This document shows positions 1 through 8,895 of a stretch of 64,000 nucleotides of DNA, in pieces (the first letter of the stretch is position 1; each line of letters opens with the position of its first letter). Below the pieces are notes generated by a model. The model was not told the DNA's origin and made no database searches. It saw only the letters and a program-made list of their open reading frames with translations. Both the position numbers and the translations under genes were made by a program. Source of the stretch: Bog-756 sp963710495 (lineage in GTDB: Bacteria; Actinomycetota; Acidimicrobiia; Acidimicrobiales; RAAP-2); NCBI GenBank assembly GCA_963710495.1, contig CAVQAI010000011.1, forward strand, positions 310,001-374,000, read 5' to 3'.

Positions 1-1
1 T

Positions 2-172
2 AGGCACCTGATCGCCGACGTGGAGGAGAACGGCGAGCAACGACTCGACGAAGGTGCCTCCGGTGCGGCGCTGCGCTTCTTCCGTCGGGCCTTCCGCTAC
101 AACCTCGACTCGTCTCCGCTGGGCTGGCAGGTGACGGCCGTTGCCCACCGTGTGGGTGCCCTCGGCCGGTGA
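2..172 (+). CDS. C-terminal end of an unrecognised protein (5' truncated by window edge)
   Basis: An open frame runs in from the left edge and stops with TGA at 170-172, giving about 56 C-terminal residues that end in LGWQVTAVAHRVGALGR. I cannot assign a family from this fragment. Its stop overlaps the GTG start of the heptose kinase gene (GTGA, 169-172), so the two are probably translationally coupled. It is therefore likely the upstream member of the same sugar-nucleotide operon. Confidence 0.6.
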   Translation, partial: RHLIADVEENGEQRLDEGASGAALRFFRRAFRYNLDSSPLGWQVTAVAHRVGALGR

Positions 173-1149
173 TCATCTCCCGGACGCCGCTGCGGATCAC
201 CCTGGGTGGCGGAGGTACGGACCTCCCCTCGTACTACGAGCGATTCGGAGGGCTCGTGCTGACGGCGGCCATCGACCGCTATGTCTACGTCGCCATCAAC
301 CGGACCTTCACCGATGACTATTTCCTGAAGTACTCAGCCTTGGAGCGAGTCCGCCGGATCGAAGACATCGACCATCCCATCATCCGCGAAGCCTTGCTCC
401 TGCATCCGATCGGTCCCTCGATCGAGTTGGTCAGCGTGGCGGATATCCCGGCAGGGACGGGGCTCGGCTCTTCAGGCACGTTCACGGTGGGTCTGCTCAG
501 GAGCATCTATGCCTATCTGCACCACCACGTGACCGCGGAGCAGATCGCCAGGGAGGCCTGTCACCTCGAGATGGATGTACTCGGCAGGCCGGTCGGCAAG
601 CAGGATCAGTATGCCTCGGCCTACGGGGGCCTCGAATGCCTCACCGTCGAGCCCGATGGCACGGTCGACGTGGCGCCCATTCCCATCTCCACTCAGACGC
701 TGCACGACCTCCAGGAGCACCTCTGCCTGTTCTTCACGGGTTACTCGCGCAATGCAGACGAGATCCTCCAGGAACAGCACGCTCAGTCAACCGCGGGTAA
801 CGCCGAGATGATCGAGAGCCTCCACGAGATCAAGGCGATTGGCGTTGCCAGCCTCGAGGCACTGCGGCAGGGCGACCTGTCGGCCTTCGCCACCCTCATG
901 AACGACCACTGGGAGCACAAGAAGCGCCGATCGGCGTCGATGTCGAACCAGGCGATCGACTCGTATCACCAGTTGGGTCTCGACAACGGCGCACTCGGTG
1001 GCAAGCTCGTGGGCGCCGGATCAGGGGGCTTCCTCCTGTTCTACGCCAAGGACACCGACCAGTTGCGCCGAACGTTCCAAGCCAAGGGGCTGACCGAGGT
1101 CCGGTTCAAGTTCGACCATGACGGGGCCGTCGTCCTGGTGAGGGATTGA
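169..1149 (+). CDS. hddA: GHMP-family sugar kinase, D-glycero-D-manno-heptose 7-phosphate kinase-like
   Basis: Predicted cytoplasmic kinase that phosphorylates heptose 7-phosphate at C1 on the way to GDP-heptose, used in S-layer or capsule glycans. The N-terminus (IISRTPLRITLGGGGTDLP) is the signature of the HddA group. A GHMP ATP-binding loop PAGTGLGSSGT lies near residue 95, and a C-terminal GALGGKLVGAGSGGFLL segment near residue 275 is the GHMP C-domain. The length of 326 aa is normal. The GTG start overlaps the upstream stop, and the nucleotidyltransferase follows after one base. The preceding pathway enzymes (GmhA, GmhB) are not in the window. A related fucose or other sugar-1-kinase is the main alternative. 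Confidence 0.82.
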   Translation: MIISRTPLRITLGGGGTDLPSYYERFGGLVLTAAIDRYVYVAINRTFTDDYFLKYSALERVRRIEDIDHPIIREALLLHPIGPSIELVSVADIPAGTGLGSSGTFTVGLLRSIYAYLHHHVTAEQIAREACHLEMDVLGRPVGKQDQYASAYGGLECLTVEPDGTVDVAPIPISTQTLHDLQEHLCLFFTGYSRNADEILQEQHAQSTAGNAEMIESLHEIKAIGVASLEALRQGDLSAFATLMNDHWEHKKRRSASMSNQAIDSYHQLGLDNGALGGKLVGAGSGGFLLFYAKDTDQLRRTFQAKGLTEVRFKFDHDGAVVLVRD

Positions 1150-1150
1150 G

Positions 1151-1912
1151 ATGCAGTGCGTCGTCCTCGCCGGTGGCCTCGCCACCAGGATGCGTCCGGC
1201 CACCGACACACAGCCCAAGTGCCTGCTCCCGGTCGCCGGGCGTCCCTTCGTCGACTGGCAGTTGGCCTGGCTGGCGGCCGAACAGGTGGACCGGGTGGTC
1301 CTCAGCATCGGACACCTCGGCGACATGGTCCGGCGCCACGTGGGGGACGGTGACCGGTTCGGAGTCGAGGTCGACTACGTGGACGAGCGTGACCGACCAC
1401 TGGGGACCGCCGGCGCGCTTCGCCTGGCTGCCGACCACGGTGATCTCGATCCCACCTTCTTCGTCGTCTATGGAGATTCCTACCTGCCCGTGCGGCTGGC
1501 ACCGGTGCAGGAGGAGTACCGCCGACGCGGGTTGCCCGTCCTCATGACGCTGTACCGTGACCCCGGTCGCCTCGAGCACCCGAACGCAGTGTTCGAGGAC
1601 GGCCTGGTGAAACGCTATGAGAAGGGGCTGTCCGATCCGCCGCCGGAGATGTGTTTCGTCGACTATGGCCTGTCGGTCTGGCGGCGAGACGTCGTCCAGC
1701 GGATGGTGCCCGCCGGGGAAGTGGTGGATCTCGAGGTCCCCTTTGGCTTCCTGAGCGGCTCCGGGCAGCTCGCCGGCTACGAGGTCACTGAGCGCTTCTA
1801 CGAGATCGGATCCCCCGATGGACTGCGGGATCTCGAGTCGCACCTCCTCTCGGGTGGTGTCGAGGGGATTCCGGGCCCGTCCCGCTTGCCGGCCACCTGG
1901 GTCTCGGAATAG
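1151..1912 (+). CDS. hddC: Sugar-phosphate nucleotidyltransferase, HddC-like
   Basis: A nucleotidyltransferase that would activate a sugar 1-phosphate with NTP. The N-terminal pyrophosphorylase signature VVLAGGLATRMRP...PKCLLPVAGRPF is clear, and VVYGDSYLPV near residue 113 carries the metal-binding Asp. At 253 aa it is the short single-domain type with no left-handed beta-helix. It starts one base after the kinase stop, which supports a kinase-guanylyltransferase pair like HddA-HddC. GDP-heptose as product is inferred from context; the nucleotide cannot be read from sequence alone. Confidence 0.75.
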   Translation: MQCVVLAGGLATRMRPATDTQPKCLLPVAGRPFVDWQLAWLAAEQVDRVVLSIGHLGDMVRRHVGDGDRFGVEVDYVDERDRPLGTAGALRLAADHGDLDPTFFVVYGDSYLPVRLAPVQEEYRRRGLPVLMTLYRDPGRLEHPNAVFEDGLVKRYEKGLSDPPPEMCFVDYGLSVWRRDVVQRMVPAGEVVDLEVPFGFLSGSGQLAGYEVTERFYEIGSPDGLRDLESHLLSGGVEGIPGPSRLPATWVSE

Positions 1913-1924
1913 ACGTTTGGATCG

Positions 1925-2605
1925 ATGGCGGCCTGGCCCAAGGAGCGCCCTCCGCTCACGGAGGAACAGCAGGCCATCATGGCCGACTGGATCAACGAGT
2001 TCCTCACGTCGGTCAAGCCGTCCCATTTCGGGTGGATCTCAGGCTTCGACCATCGCTTCACCGTTCGCTCGTATGCCCCGGGCGGACGGACGCTCGAAAT
2101 CGGTGCCGGCACCGGCACGCATCTGCCGTTCGAGCCGACCGGCGACTACGTGGCGTTGGAAGCGTCCCCCGACCTAGCCGCACAAATCCCCCGACGCAGA
2201 GGGCTGACCGTCGTGGTGGGCGACTGCGAAGACCCGCTTCCCTGGGAGGACGGCACCTTCGATCGTGTCCTCGCCATCCACCTCCTCGAGCACCTGTACA
2301 ACCTGCCGGCGGCTCTCGACGAGGTGGCCCGGGTACTTCGGCCCGACGGTGTGTTCTCAGTCGTCATTCCCTGCGAAGGCGGATTGGCCTACTCGATGGG
2401 CCGGCACGTCACCACCAAGCGGATCTTCGAGAAACGCTACGGAATGCCTTATGAGTGGATGATCCGGCAAGACCATTGCAACTCGGCCCCGGAGGTGCTC
2501 GCCGAGCTCCGCCGCCGGTTCCGGGTGCGCCGGAAGAGGTTCTTTCCTCTCGCGGTTCCGTCACCGGACCTGAATCTGCTGATCGGTCTCGAGCTCTCGA
2601 AGTGA
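1925..2605 (+). CDS. Class I SAM-dependent methyltransferase
   Basis: A 226-aa protein with Rossmann methyltransferase motif I (LEIGAGTGTHLPF, about residue 57), an acidic strand-2 end (ALEAS), and motif II/III regions around FDRVLAIHLLEHLYNLP and VARVLRPDGVFSVVIP. It lies 12 bases after the nucleotidyltransferase and probably ends this operon. Its stop is 4 bases from the convergent DUF2142 gene. The substrate is unknown; modification of a sugar or glycan is inferred from the neighbours. Confidence 0.78.
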   Translation: MAAWPKERPPLTEEQQAIMADWINEFLTSVKPSHFGWISGFDHRFTVRSYAPGGRTLEIGAGTGTHLPFEPTGDYVALEASPDLAAQIPRRRGLTVVVGDCEDPLPWEDGTFDRVLAIHLLEHLYNLPAALDEVARVLRPDGVFSVVIPCEGGLAYSMGRHVTTKRIFEKRYGMPYEWMIRQDHCNSAPEVLAELRRRFRVRRKRFFPLAVPSPDLNLLIGLELSK

Positions 2606-2609
2606 GCGC

Positions 2610-4046
2610 CTACAGCGAGTAGTCGTGGATCAAGATCTTGATCACGAGCCACACCAGCATCGTGACCACACCCAGCAGCACCCAACGGAACGATCTCGCT
2701 CCGACACGGGGCCATCGCAGTAGGGCGATGGAGGCGAGAAGCAGGAACAACAGTGGGATGAAGTAGCGACCCTGGGCATCGGTGTAGGGCAACTTCACCG
2801 GTGTGCCATAGATGTAGAGCGTTGTCTCGACGAGCAGGACGCCGAGGACAGCCAGCACCGCGGGCAGCCAGGCAACGAGCCGGGCGCCCCCATCGAGCAG
2901 CCGCTTGGCACCGACCTGGAGTTGATAGACGTAGAACATCGTCACGGTGCCAACCACCACCAGGCCGACCGGCGCATAGGGATTGTCCATCCGTACGTAA
3001 CCGGTCGAGAAGAAGAGCCCTGGGAGCCACTTGTTCTCGCCGGTGCCGACGAAGAAGGTGCGGGCGAGCACGGCGAGATAGCCCAGCGGGTCATGCGTGA
3101 TGTATTTCGTCTGTGTGTTCGAGTTGACCCCATACAGCGGGGCAACCAACCCGTGACGGAAGCGAACCACTTCGTACCAGATGGCCGCACAGACCAGGAT
3201 GATCGCGCCGGCGACGACCTTGATGGCCGCCGGGCGCACTACCCGATCGAGGAGCTCGTTGGGCACCAAGAACACGAGCGGCGCGAACACGAAGAGCGTC
3301 GGTTTCGTCAGGCACAAGCCGACGAGTGAACCGGCCAGAAGGCAGGCAGTTCCGAGTGTGGCCTGGGCGGAGAGGCGGCACCGCAGGGCCAGGGCCACCG
3401 ACAGCGCCGCCAATGAGATCGCCATGGGATCGGCCGAATAGCTGGACGCCAGGAGGAGCGTGATCGGCAATAGGCCGAGGACGAAGAACACCGGTCGGCC
3501 AATCGGCGTCAGGCGCATCGCGAGGTAGAAGAGGATGATGAAACCGAGCAGGGACGCAAACCTGCCTCCGAAGAAGATGAGGGGCAGGGGCGCGCCGGCG
3601 GTGCGGAGGAACCAGACTGCCAGAAGTGAGGGAGCGTAGGAGAGTGGGCTGTTGGCGGCCGCCGTCCCGACACCGGTGAACACCGGGCTCGTCGAACACG
3701 AAGGTGTCCTCCAGTAGGTGGCGAACGAATACGAGCTCCCACTCGATGCCTTCGCCGAGAACTCCCTCAGGTAGGCGGTGACGCATTGCGGGATCTCTCC
3801 GCCCGGCTCACCATTGCGATCCGGGACGACGATGTTCCCTTGCGAGAGGGTCCACACTCGATTGAAGTGCGTTGCCTCATCGAGACCTTGACCGGGTGGT
3901 TGGGCCAGGACGAGGAACGTTCCGACCACGAATGCCAGGACGGCAAACAGGAACGGCAACTCCTTCAGCCTGCCACCGAGACGGGCGATGCTCAAAGGCA
4001 GGTGCCTCTCCGATGCCTGCAGGATTGCAGGGTCCGCGGTGACCAT
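2610..4046 (-). CDS. DUF2142-family polytopic membrane protein
   Basis: About 478 aa with roughly 11 hydrophobic segments. The first extracytoplasmic loop has the DUF2142 hallmark PPGQGLDEATHFNRVWTLS, where an Asp-Glu pair follows the first membrane helix, as in GT-C glycosyltransferases. Members of this family occur in polysaccharide loci and are probably lipid-linked-sugar transferases; that is inference. The start is uncertain. ATG at 4046 is used here, but in-frame GTG (4070) and TTG (4073) lie upstream. It is convergent with the heptose operon. Confidence 0.72.
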   Translation of the reverse strand: MVTADPAILQASERHLPLSIARLGGRLKELPFLFAVLAFVVGTFLVLAQPPGQGLDEATHFNRVWTLSQGNIVVPDRNGEPGGEIPQCVTAYLREFSAKASSGSSYSFATYWRTPSCSTSPVFTGVGTAAANSPLSYAPSLLAVWFLRTAGAPLPLIFFGGRFASLLGFIILFYLAMRLTPIGRPVFFVLGLLPITLLLASSYSADPMAISLAALSVALALRCRLSAQATLGTACLLAGSLVGLCLTKPTLFVFAPLVFLVPNELLDRVVRPAAIKVVAGAIILVCAAIWYEVVRFRHGLVAPLYGVNSNTQTKYITHDPLGYLAVLARTFFVGTGENKWLPGLFFSTGYVRMDNPYAPVGLVVVGTVTMFYVYQLQVGAKRLLDGGARLVAWLPAVLAVLGVLLVETTLYIYGTPVKLPYTDAQGRYFIPLLFLLLASIALLRWPRVGARSFRWVLLGVVTMLVWLVIKILIHDYSL

Positions 4047-4220
4047 CTCGATTGTGTGTCCTCCATCCACCAATTGTGCTGGGACTGTCGGCGGCCCCGA
4101 TGCCGCGAGCGACGTCGGCCGGCGGTGCCAGAGCGGATCCCGGCAACCTTCGCCTGATCGGCAACCATGACGGCAACCGGCGCGTCTTCAGCCCAGAGAC
4201 CGGCCGCGTGGGGGTGTGGC

Positions 4221-5156
4221 TCAGCCTCCCCACCGGAGAACGGCACTGGCCCAGGTCATCCCCCCGCCGAACCCGGTGAGCAGCACGTGGTGACCCGGCT
4301 TGAGGCGGCCGTTGTCGAGTGCGTCGGCCAGGGCCAGCGGGATCGAGGCCGACGAGGTGTTCCCATAGCGGTCGATCACCACGGCCGCCCGTTCCTCGGG
4401 GATCTCGAGACGCTGACAAATGGCCGTGATGATGCGGCGGTTCGCCTGGTGGGGGACGATGAGGTCGATGTCACCGGGAGCGAGACCGGCTTCGGCCATG
4501 GCCCGCTCGGAGGACTCGACCACCACCCGGACCGCCTTCCGGAAGATCTCCTTGCCGTCCATGTAGAGAAAGCCGCCGTGGTCGCATTTCAGGAGATGGA
4601 GCAGGGAGCCGTCGGAGCCGAGGTTCCAGGAGAGCAGCTGTCCGGGGCCGTCGACCGCTTCGAGCACGACGGCCCCGGCACCGTCACCAACCAGGACGGC
4701 GATGGAGCGGTCGTCCCAGTCGGTGATGCGGCTGAGGGTTTCGGATCCGATGACCAGCAGGCGCTCCGCTCCGATGGCCAGCATGCCATGGGCCACCACC
4801 AGCGCATAGACGAACCCGGAACAGGCCGAGTTGACGTCGAAGGCCCCGGCCGGCACACCGATCCCGTCCTGCACTGTGGCTGAGGTGCCGGGCACGATCT
4901 GGTCGGGTGTGGTCGTGGCCACGATCACACCGTCGATTTCATCCGGGCGGCGACCCGCCTTGTCGAGGGCGGCCAGCCCGGCTTCGATGGCGAGGCCCGA
5001 AGTCGTGCCCCCGATCCGACGTTCCCGGATCCCGGTCCGCTCCTGGATCCAGCGGTCGCTGGTGTCCAGTGTGGCCGAAAGGTCCTCGTTGGTGACGATC
5101 TTGTCGGGTACGGCGATGCCCCAGCCGGTCACCACCCCGCCGCGAGAGGTCGTCAT
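4221..5156 (-). CDS. fabH: 3-oxoacyl-ACP synthase III (KASIII)
   Basis: A condensing enzyme joining acyl-CoA to malonyl-ACP at the start of fatty-acid (or polyketide) synthesis. All three catalytic residues are visible: Cys in VNSACSGFVYAL (about residue 114), His in VPHQANRRI (about 238) and Asn in GNTSSASIPLAL (about 268). The length of 311 aa is normal, with the family N-terminus GWGIAVPDKIVTNEDL. It follows the thiolase by three bases on the same strand and is probably cotranscribed with it. No acpP, fabD or fabF is nearby, so this may be a specialised lipid pathway rather than the housekeeping copy. Confidence 0.88.
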   Translation of the reverse strand: MTTSRGGVVTGWGIAVPDKIVTNEDLSATLDTSDRWIQERTGIRERRIGGTTSGLAIEAGLAALDKAGRRPDEIDGVIVATTTPDQIVPGTSATVQDGIGVPAGAFDVNSACSGFVYALVVAHGMLAIGAERLLVIGSETLSRITDWDDRSIAVLVGDGAGAVVLEAVDGPGQLLSWNLGSDGSLLHLLKCDHGGFLYMDGKEIFRKAVRVVVESSERAMAEAGLAPGDIDLIVPHQANRRIITAICQRLEIPEERAAVVIDRYGNTSSASIPLALADALDNGRLKPGHHVLLTGFGGGMTWASAVLRWGG

Positions 5157-5159
5157 GGC

Positions 5160-6338
5160 TCAGCCCGCCTCGAGGACATGGATGCCGATGAAGCCGGCGT
5201 CGGTCGGTGATCCATCGAACCCGATCATCCCACCCGTGTTGGCCGCCACCGCCAATCGGGCGCCGTCGACCTGCCGGGGACCGGCGTCACCCCTCAGCTG
5301 GTCCACCAGCTCGACGACCTGGGCGATGCCGGTGGCACCGAGCGGGTGCCCCCGGGCCACCAGACCGCCACTGGGGTTGACGGTCAGCCCCCGGCCACCG
5401 ACCGAGGTGTCGCCGGCGACGGTGGCCGGGCCCGCGTCCCCTGGCTTGAAGAACCCGAGCGACTCGAGGGCGAAGAGCTCCTCGGGACAGGTGGCGTCGT
5501 GCAGCTCGACCACATCGACGTCTTCGGGGGCGACCCCGGAGTCGTCCCAGGCGGCCGCGCCGGTCTCCGCCAGGCGATCGTGGTAGTCCATGTCACCGTT
5601 GCCCGAGCGGACGGTGCTGGAGCGGATCACCGGCGCTCCGGCGGCGCGTGTCGACGACAGCACCACGGCGGCGCCACCGTCGGTGAAGGACGAGCACATC
5701 AGCCGCGTCAGTGGCGACACGATGGCCGGCGAATTGAGGACCTCGTCGACCGTGACCTCCTCCTGGAATTGGGCGCGCGGGTTGAGAGCCCCGTGACGCC
5801 GAGCCTTGACCGCGGCCGCCGCGAACTGCTCGAGCGTCGCACCGCGCTCCAGCAGGCCCTCCGCCCACGAGGCGTTGAGGGCCATCAGGACGGATCCCGA
5901 CGGGTTCTCCATCTTCTCGTGCATCCGCCTCCGGTCGGCGAGTGGCACGCCGTCCTCCACCCCGGCGAGCGTGGCGCGCCGATCGCCCGTCCACATCTTC
6001 TCCACGCCGACGGCCAGCACGGTCCCCGTCCCGGCCTTCGAGGCGAGTGATGCCATGTGCAGTGCGGAGGAACCTCCAGCACAGGAATTGTCCACGTTGA
6101 CGATGCCGGCATTTCGGAGCCCGGCCCGGCCGAGGAAGGACTGGCCCCGAATGCATCCCTGGTCGAGCAGTCGGCCGGCAGTGGCGTTGCCGAAGACGAC
6201 CAGGTCGACCCGGGCCGGCTCGATACCTGCTTCTGCCAGCGCATCGGCTACCACCTCGTGGGCCATGTCGACCGCGGTACGGTCCCTTCGGTTCATGGGG
6301 GTGGCGGCCGACCCCACGATGCTCACGGAACGGTCCAC
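5160..6338 (-). CDS. Thiolase-family protein (SCP2/acetyl-CoA acetyltransferase type)
   Basis: 392 aa with the thiolase nucleophile in VDNSCAGGSSALHMA (about residue 88), an ELHDATCPEEL motif in the middle, and the C-terminal NPSGG...GHPLGATGIAQ segment with its catalytic His. The final Cys-x-Gly of biosynthetic thiolases is replaced by ANTGGM, as in SCP2/SCP-x-like members. It probably cleaves or forms 3-ketoacyl-CoA. The GTG start is 6 bases downstream of TAGGCT (6345-6350, minus strand), which overlaps the stop of the upstream oxidoreductase gene. It is followed closely by fabH. Confidence 0.8.
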   Translation of the reverse strand: MDRSVSIVGSAATPMNRRDRTAVDMAHEVVADALAEAGIEPARVDLVVFGNATAGRLLDQGCIRGQSFLGRAGLRNAGIVNVDNSCAGGSSALHMASLASKAGTGTVLAVGVEKMWTGDRRATLAGVEDGVPLADRRRMHEKMENPSGSVLMALNASWAEGLLERGATLEQFAAAAVKARRHGALNPRAQFQEEVTVDEVLNSPAIVSPLTRLMCSSFTDGGAAVVLSSTRAAGAPVIRSSTVRSGNGDMDYHDRLAETGAAAWDDSGVAPEDVDVVELHDATCPEELFALESLGFFKPGDAGPATVAGDTSVGGRGLTVNPSGGLVARGHPLGATGIAQVVELVDQLRGDAGPRQVDGARLAVAANTGGMIGFDGSPTDAGFIGIHVLEAG

Positions 6339-6344
6339 GGGGCC

Positions 6345-6350
6345 AGCCTA
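6345..6350 (-). promoter_or_regulatory. Leaderless -10 box (TAGGCT) for the thiolase gene
   Basis: TAGGCT on the minus strand, with 6 bases to the GTG start at 6338, puts the predicted transcript start on the start codon. It overlaps the TAG stop of the upstream gene, so chance similarity is possible. Confidence 0.45.
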
Positions 6351-7352
6351 CGGCTCCGTCGGAGCGCCGCCCGTGCCCACCGTCGAGAGGGCGGTCATGA
6401 TGCGCTCGAATTGGGGCAGGGGGTCGTCATCGGTCACGTACAGGCAGACGTGGCGCGCCCCTGCTTGCCGGAACGCCGTCACCACCCTGGCCACGTGAGC
6501 TGCGTTGCCGGCCACCAGATGGCGGTCGAATGCCTTGGCCGGAATGGCGTACATCGAGGACATCCACCGGGTTCCCCGGTCCATGGCGACGTGCGGGTCG
6601 TCGTCCACGGACACGAACAGGGTCATCGCCGGGGTCACCGCCTCTTCGGGTCGACCGGACCGTTGCACCTCCTTGTCCAGACGCTCGAGGGCATGCTGGT
6701 AGGCGTCCGACGAGAGGAAGAGCGGCATCCAGCCGTCGGCGAGGCTGGCCGCCCTTCGCAGCGCCGCCTCGGAGGAACCTCCGACCCACACAGGCACCGG
6801 CGGGGGCTCGGGAAGCTGCCGATAGCTGGCGGGGCCGTCGGTGGCGTGAGCCGCGTCCTCCCCGGTGGCCCACGAGCGCCGGAGCTCGGCGATCCCGGCA
6901 TCGAGGAACTGACCCCGGCGGTGGAAGTCGACGGCCGCCTGCTGGAACTCCCCCTCGTGGCTCCCCGCACCCACCCCCAGCACGAACCTTCCCCTGGTCA
7001 ATGACTGGAGCGTGGCCGCTTGTTTCGCCACCACCGGTGCCTGGCGCAACGGGAGCTGCATCACACAGGTCCCGAGCGTCACGCGGCTGGTGGCGGTTGC
7101 CGCCAGCGCCAGGATCATCATGGACTCGAGGCACGGCCCGTGCCAGAAGAGATGGTCGCACGTCCAGAGCGCGTCAGCACCCAGCTGCTCCGCCCGACGG
7201 CAGGTTTCGACCACCCCGTCGATCGGGTCGTCACCGACATCGGGGGTCCCACGGGGTGGTCGGGCGGCCCATGCCGGCACGGTGTCCTGGGTGAAGGTCG
7301 GAAGGATGAGTCCGACTGGCCCCGGAGGGCTGGCAGGTCGCACCATGGGCAC
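6348..7352 (-). CDS. F420-type luciferase-like (LLM class) oxidoreductase
   Basis: A 334-aa bacterial luciferase-fold protein of the kind that in actinobacteria uses coenzyme F420. Family features are GLILPTFTQ at the N-terminus, AEQLGADALWTCDHLFW (about residue 55), GRFVLGVGAGSHEGEF (about 125) and PPVPVWVGGSSEAALRRAA (about 185). The substrate cannot be told. It lies immediately upstream of thiolase and fabH on the same strand and may belong to the same lipid pathway. The GTG start follows a TACGAT -10 box by 5 bases; an in-frame ATG lies two codons downstream. Confidence 0.8.
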   Translation of the reverse strand: MPMVRPASPPGPVGLILPTFTQDTVPAWAARPPRGTPDVGDDPIDGVVETCRRAEQLGADALWTCDHLFWHGPCLESMMILALAATATSRVTLGTCVMQLPLRQAPVVAKQAATLQSLTRGRFVLGVGAGSHEGEFQQAAVDFHRRGQFLDAGIAELRRSWATGEDAAHATDGPASYRQLPEPPPVPVWVGGSSEAALRRAASLADGWMPLFLSSDAYQHALERLDKEVQRSGRPEEAVTPAMTLFVSVDDDPHVAMDRGTRWMSSMYAIPAKAFDRHLVAGNAAHVARVVTAFRQAGARHVCLYVTDDDPLPQFERIMTALSTVGTGGAPTEP

Positions 7353-7357
7353 AAGGC

Positions 7358-7363
7358 ATCGTA
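7358..7363 (-). promoter_or_regulatory. Leaderless -10 box (TACGAT) for the LLM oxidoreductase
   Basis: TACGAT on the minus strand lies 5 bases before the GTG start at 7352. It fits the TANNNT-near-start pattern seen across the window. Confidence 0.45.
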
Positions 7364-7474
7364 TCCGCCACCTCGGGAAGGGTCGGTCACCCGAGGGGCC
7401 CCCACCCGCTCGGCAGCACGGGAGGTCCGATGGGTCGGCCCGGCACGCCAGACTGGTGTTTCGCCCGGGCGGAC

Positions 7475-7480
7475 TAGCCT
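7475..7480 (+). promoter_or_regulatory. Leaderless -10 box (TAGCCT) for the NifU-like gene
   Basis: TAGCCT, with 6 bases to GTG at 7487, predicts a transcript that starts on the start codon. No Shine-Dalgarno precedes the GTG. Confidence 0.5.
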
Positions 7481-7486
7481 GGTCGA

Positions 7487-7897
7487 GTGGGCATCGAGGG
7501 AGCGGGCATCGAGGGAGCGGACGCCGTGGAAGGTGAGCAGGCCGGTGACACCGGAAACCAGGGTGTGCCGGCCCAGGCTCCGGCGAGCGACGAGGAGCGC
7601 CGGGAACGCCTGTCCCAGCTCAATGCCCTGATCGACCTGATGCGGCCGGCCGTCCAGGCTGACGGGGGCGATCTGGTTCTCGTTGCCGCCGATCCGGAGA
7701 CCGGCGTGGTCGAAGTCCAGTTGCAGGGGGCGTGCAGCTCCTGCGCCATCAGCGCCTCGACCCTCCAGGGGGGCGTGGAGCGCATCCTTCGAGACCGGCT
7801 GCCGTGGGTGACCGAAGTGCAAGGCGGCGTCGACGACTCGCTCGATCCGTTCGAGAGCGAGTCGATGGGCCGTGGGGGGTACGTGCCGAGCTACTGA
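7487..7897 (+). CDS. NifU C-terminal-domain iron-sulfur scaffold protein
   Basis: 136 aa. After an acidic, low-complexity N-terminus of about 40 residues comes a NifU-like domain: LIDLMRPAVQADGGDLVLV followed by GACSSCAISASTLQGGVERIL. The CxxC pair (CSSC, about residue 85) would hold a transient Fe-S cluster passed to apo-enzymes. It is a single gene, divergent from the oxidoreductase and convergent with a broken methyltransferase. The GTG start sits 6 bases after a -10 box. A later in-frame GTG near 7527 would shorten only the variable N-terminus. Confidence 0.85.
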   Translation: MGIEGAGIEGADAVEGEQAGDTGNQGVPAQAPASDEERRERLSQLNALIDLMRPAVQADGGDLVLVAADPETGVVEVQLQGACSSCAISASTLQGGVERILRDRLPWVTEVQGGVDDSLDPFESESMGRGGYVPSY

Positions 7898-7996
7898 TCT
7901 CGGCCGAAACCTGACTCCCTCGTCATGGCCGAAGGCCCCGGTGTTGAGAGGCGGCGTTTCCGCAATCCGCCGGCGGTTGCCGGCGGCCGATCGCGC

Positions 7997-8678
7997 TCAG
8001 AGACGGCGCAGCACCCGCAACGAGCCACACTCGCCGTCTTCGACGAACTCGCCCGAGTCGAGGGCCGCCCGCCAGATCTCATAGGGGGGCCGACCCCCGT
8101 CGGCAGGATCGGGAAAGACATCGTGGATGGCCAGCCAGCCCTTCTCCGCCACCATCGGCGCCCACCCCCGGTAGTCGGCCCAGGCCGGCTCCTCGCCGTG
8201 GCCTCCGTCGATGAAACAAAAGGCCAGGGGCGTGGACCAGTGGGCCGATACGGTCGATGAACTCCCGACGATGCCCACCACCGAAGCATCGAGCTCAGCC
8301 TCGCTGATGGTGGTCCGCCAGTGCGGGAGGGTGTCGATCCGTCCCGAGTTCGGGTCGACCAGAGTCGGGATCATGGTGCTCCCAGCCGACCTGGTTCTCC
8401 TCCGAACCGCGATGGTGGTCCAGGCTGAAGAGCACTGCATCCGTCTCCTCCGCCGCCGCTCCGAGATAGACGGTCGATTTGCCGCACCACGCTCCGATCT
8501 CGACGAATGTGGCCTGTGCGAATGAAGCTCCGGCCCGGAGGGCAGCCAGGTAGAGGGCCTTCCCCTCGTCGTCGGGCATGAACCCCGTGGCCGCTCGGGC
8601 CAGCGAGAAGAGGTACTCGCGGCGGCGTGCTCGAGACGCTGCATCCGCCCCCGGGGGGACGCTGTCCCGCTGGTCCAT
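7997..8678 (-). pseudogene. Frameshifted class I methyltransferase (Methyltransf_24 type)
   Basis: The first frame runs from MDQRDSVPPG at 8678 through a methyltransferase motif I (TFVEIGAWCGKSTVYLG) to SLDHHRGSEENQVGWEHHDP. The expected continuation, TLVDPNSGRIDTLPHWR..., is in the next frame and runs to the TGA at 7997 through FCFIDGGHGEEPAWADYRGW and WLAIHDVFPDP. Removing one base near 8364-8370 joins the two into a normal protein of about 226 aa. Either the gene is inactivated or the assembly has an indel there. Intact, it would be a sugar or small-molecule methyltransferase. Confidence 0.78.
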
Positions 8679-8851
8679 CGGCTCAGCCTCTCATGCATGC
8701 GAGACTGCAGGTGTCCCGCCCATCCGACGGGCAAAAGACCTGGTGAGCGCCGATGTCCTTCGAAAGTCGACCGTGATTGCGGACCTGGGACGTGTGCTGG
8801 GATCATTTGCCACCGTGGCCCATCGTTCTTTCGTTCTTCGGGCTCGGCGAA

Positions 8852-8857
8852 TACGCT
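8852..8857 (+). promoter_or_regulatory. Candidate -10 box (TACGCT) with tiny upstream ORF
   Basis: TACGCT at 8852-8857 would give a short leader before the ATG at 8896. The leader contains a three-codon ORF ATG GAT GAA TAG (8869-8880). No strong -35 is visible. Confidence 0.3.
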
Positions 8858-8895
8858 GTGTGACGGGCATGGATGAATAGCGGGGGCTGGCGTCA

